Below the pieces are notes generated by a model. That model saw nothing but the letters and a program-made list of their open reading frames with translations, ran no database searches and was not told the origin of the DNA. From the NCBI GenBank assembly GCA_964518905.1, contig CAZFJL010000017.1, forward strand, positions 15,934 through 79,933: a stretch of 64,000 nucleotides of DNA, given 5' to 3'. Shown here one piece after another: positions 63,946 through 64,000 of this stretch; the first letter of the stretch is position 1; the number at the start of each line of letters is the position of its first letter. Made by a program: the position numbers and the translations under genes. This stretch comes from RDYZ01 sp964518905 (GTDB lineage Bacteria; Cyanobacteriota; Cyanobacteriia; Cyanobacteriales; Geitlerinemataceae).

Positions 63946-64000
63946 GAGTACTCCAAGAAAATGTTCGTTCTAGAATAAAGTAGAGAGAGGAAGGAAACAC

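Overview
This 64 kb window is cyanobacterial chromosome. It encodes the photosystem I subunit PsaC, the Mg-chelatase subunit ChlI, glutamyl-tRNA reductase, the class II FBPase/SBPase GlpX, ADP-glucose pyrophosphorylase GlgC and an SLH-type outer-membrane porin. GCGATCGC-type (HIP1) palindromes are scattered through genes and spacers alike. Genes are mostly single or in short operons. I see no prophage, transposase, integrase or CRISPR array. The sequence has one 100-N scaffold gap, at 40732-40831. The species cannot be named from the sequence.

Layout. 0.5-12 kb: small hypotheticals; a leftward group of an MCE (ycf22/MlaD-like) lipid-transport protein, an M20 amidohydrolase, an O-antigen-ligase-like membrane protein and argS; a pentapeptide protein; a tandem pair of exported Spy/CpxP-like proteins; a Tat-exported alpha-carbonic anhydrase; and an EcfT/CbiQ permease. 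12-22 kb: a large CapA-like protein with altered metal-site motifs, a CHASE3 chemoreceptor, a small membrane protein coupled to a CorC/HlyC-family protein, and a fused oligopeptide-type ABC ATPase. 22-29 kb: a GT4 glycosyltransferase, mraY, a DUF3134 protein, a MidA-type methyltransferase, tRNA-Ser(GCU), and a pentapeptide protein behind a TpsB-type outer-membrane transporter. 29-40 kb: glpX-hemA, psaC, a PP2C phosphatase, an ABC1/UbiB kinase, chlI-ruvC and a GAF-PAS protein.

40-49 kb: a low-complexity acidic lipoprotein interrupted by the scaffold gap, a second fused Dpp-type ATPase followed by a DppB permease, metF, trpS and the porin. 49-64 kb: a GAF histidine kinase, a GPH-type sugar symporter divergent from glgC, a receiver-PAS-GAF-GGDEF diguanylate cyclase, a mannose-6-phosphate-isomerase-type cupin, an MlaE (ycf63-like) permease, priA, and a TerY-like vWA protein overlapping a PP2C phosphatase gene at the right edge.

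The most notable points are: two MITE-like palindromic elements, each bounded by a perfect 8-9 bp direct repeat; the Spy/CpxP pair, whose promoter regions were duplicated too and of which one has a Met/His/Asp-rich tail; the CapA protein lacking expected metal-site residues; the start of what looks like a TerY-vWA/PP2C/kinase signalling triad; a tRNA terminator lying on the predicted start of the next gene; and a 0.9 kb gene-poor stretch with hairpins at 39.6-40.5 kb. No wholly new multi-gene system could be established from the sequence alone.
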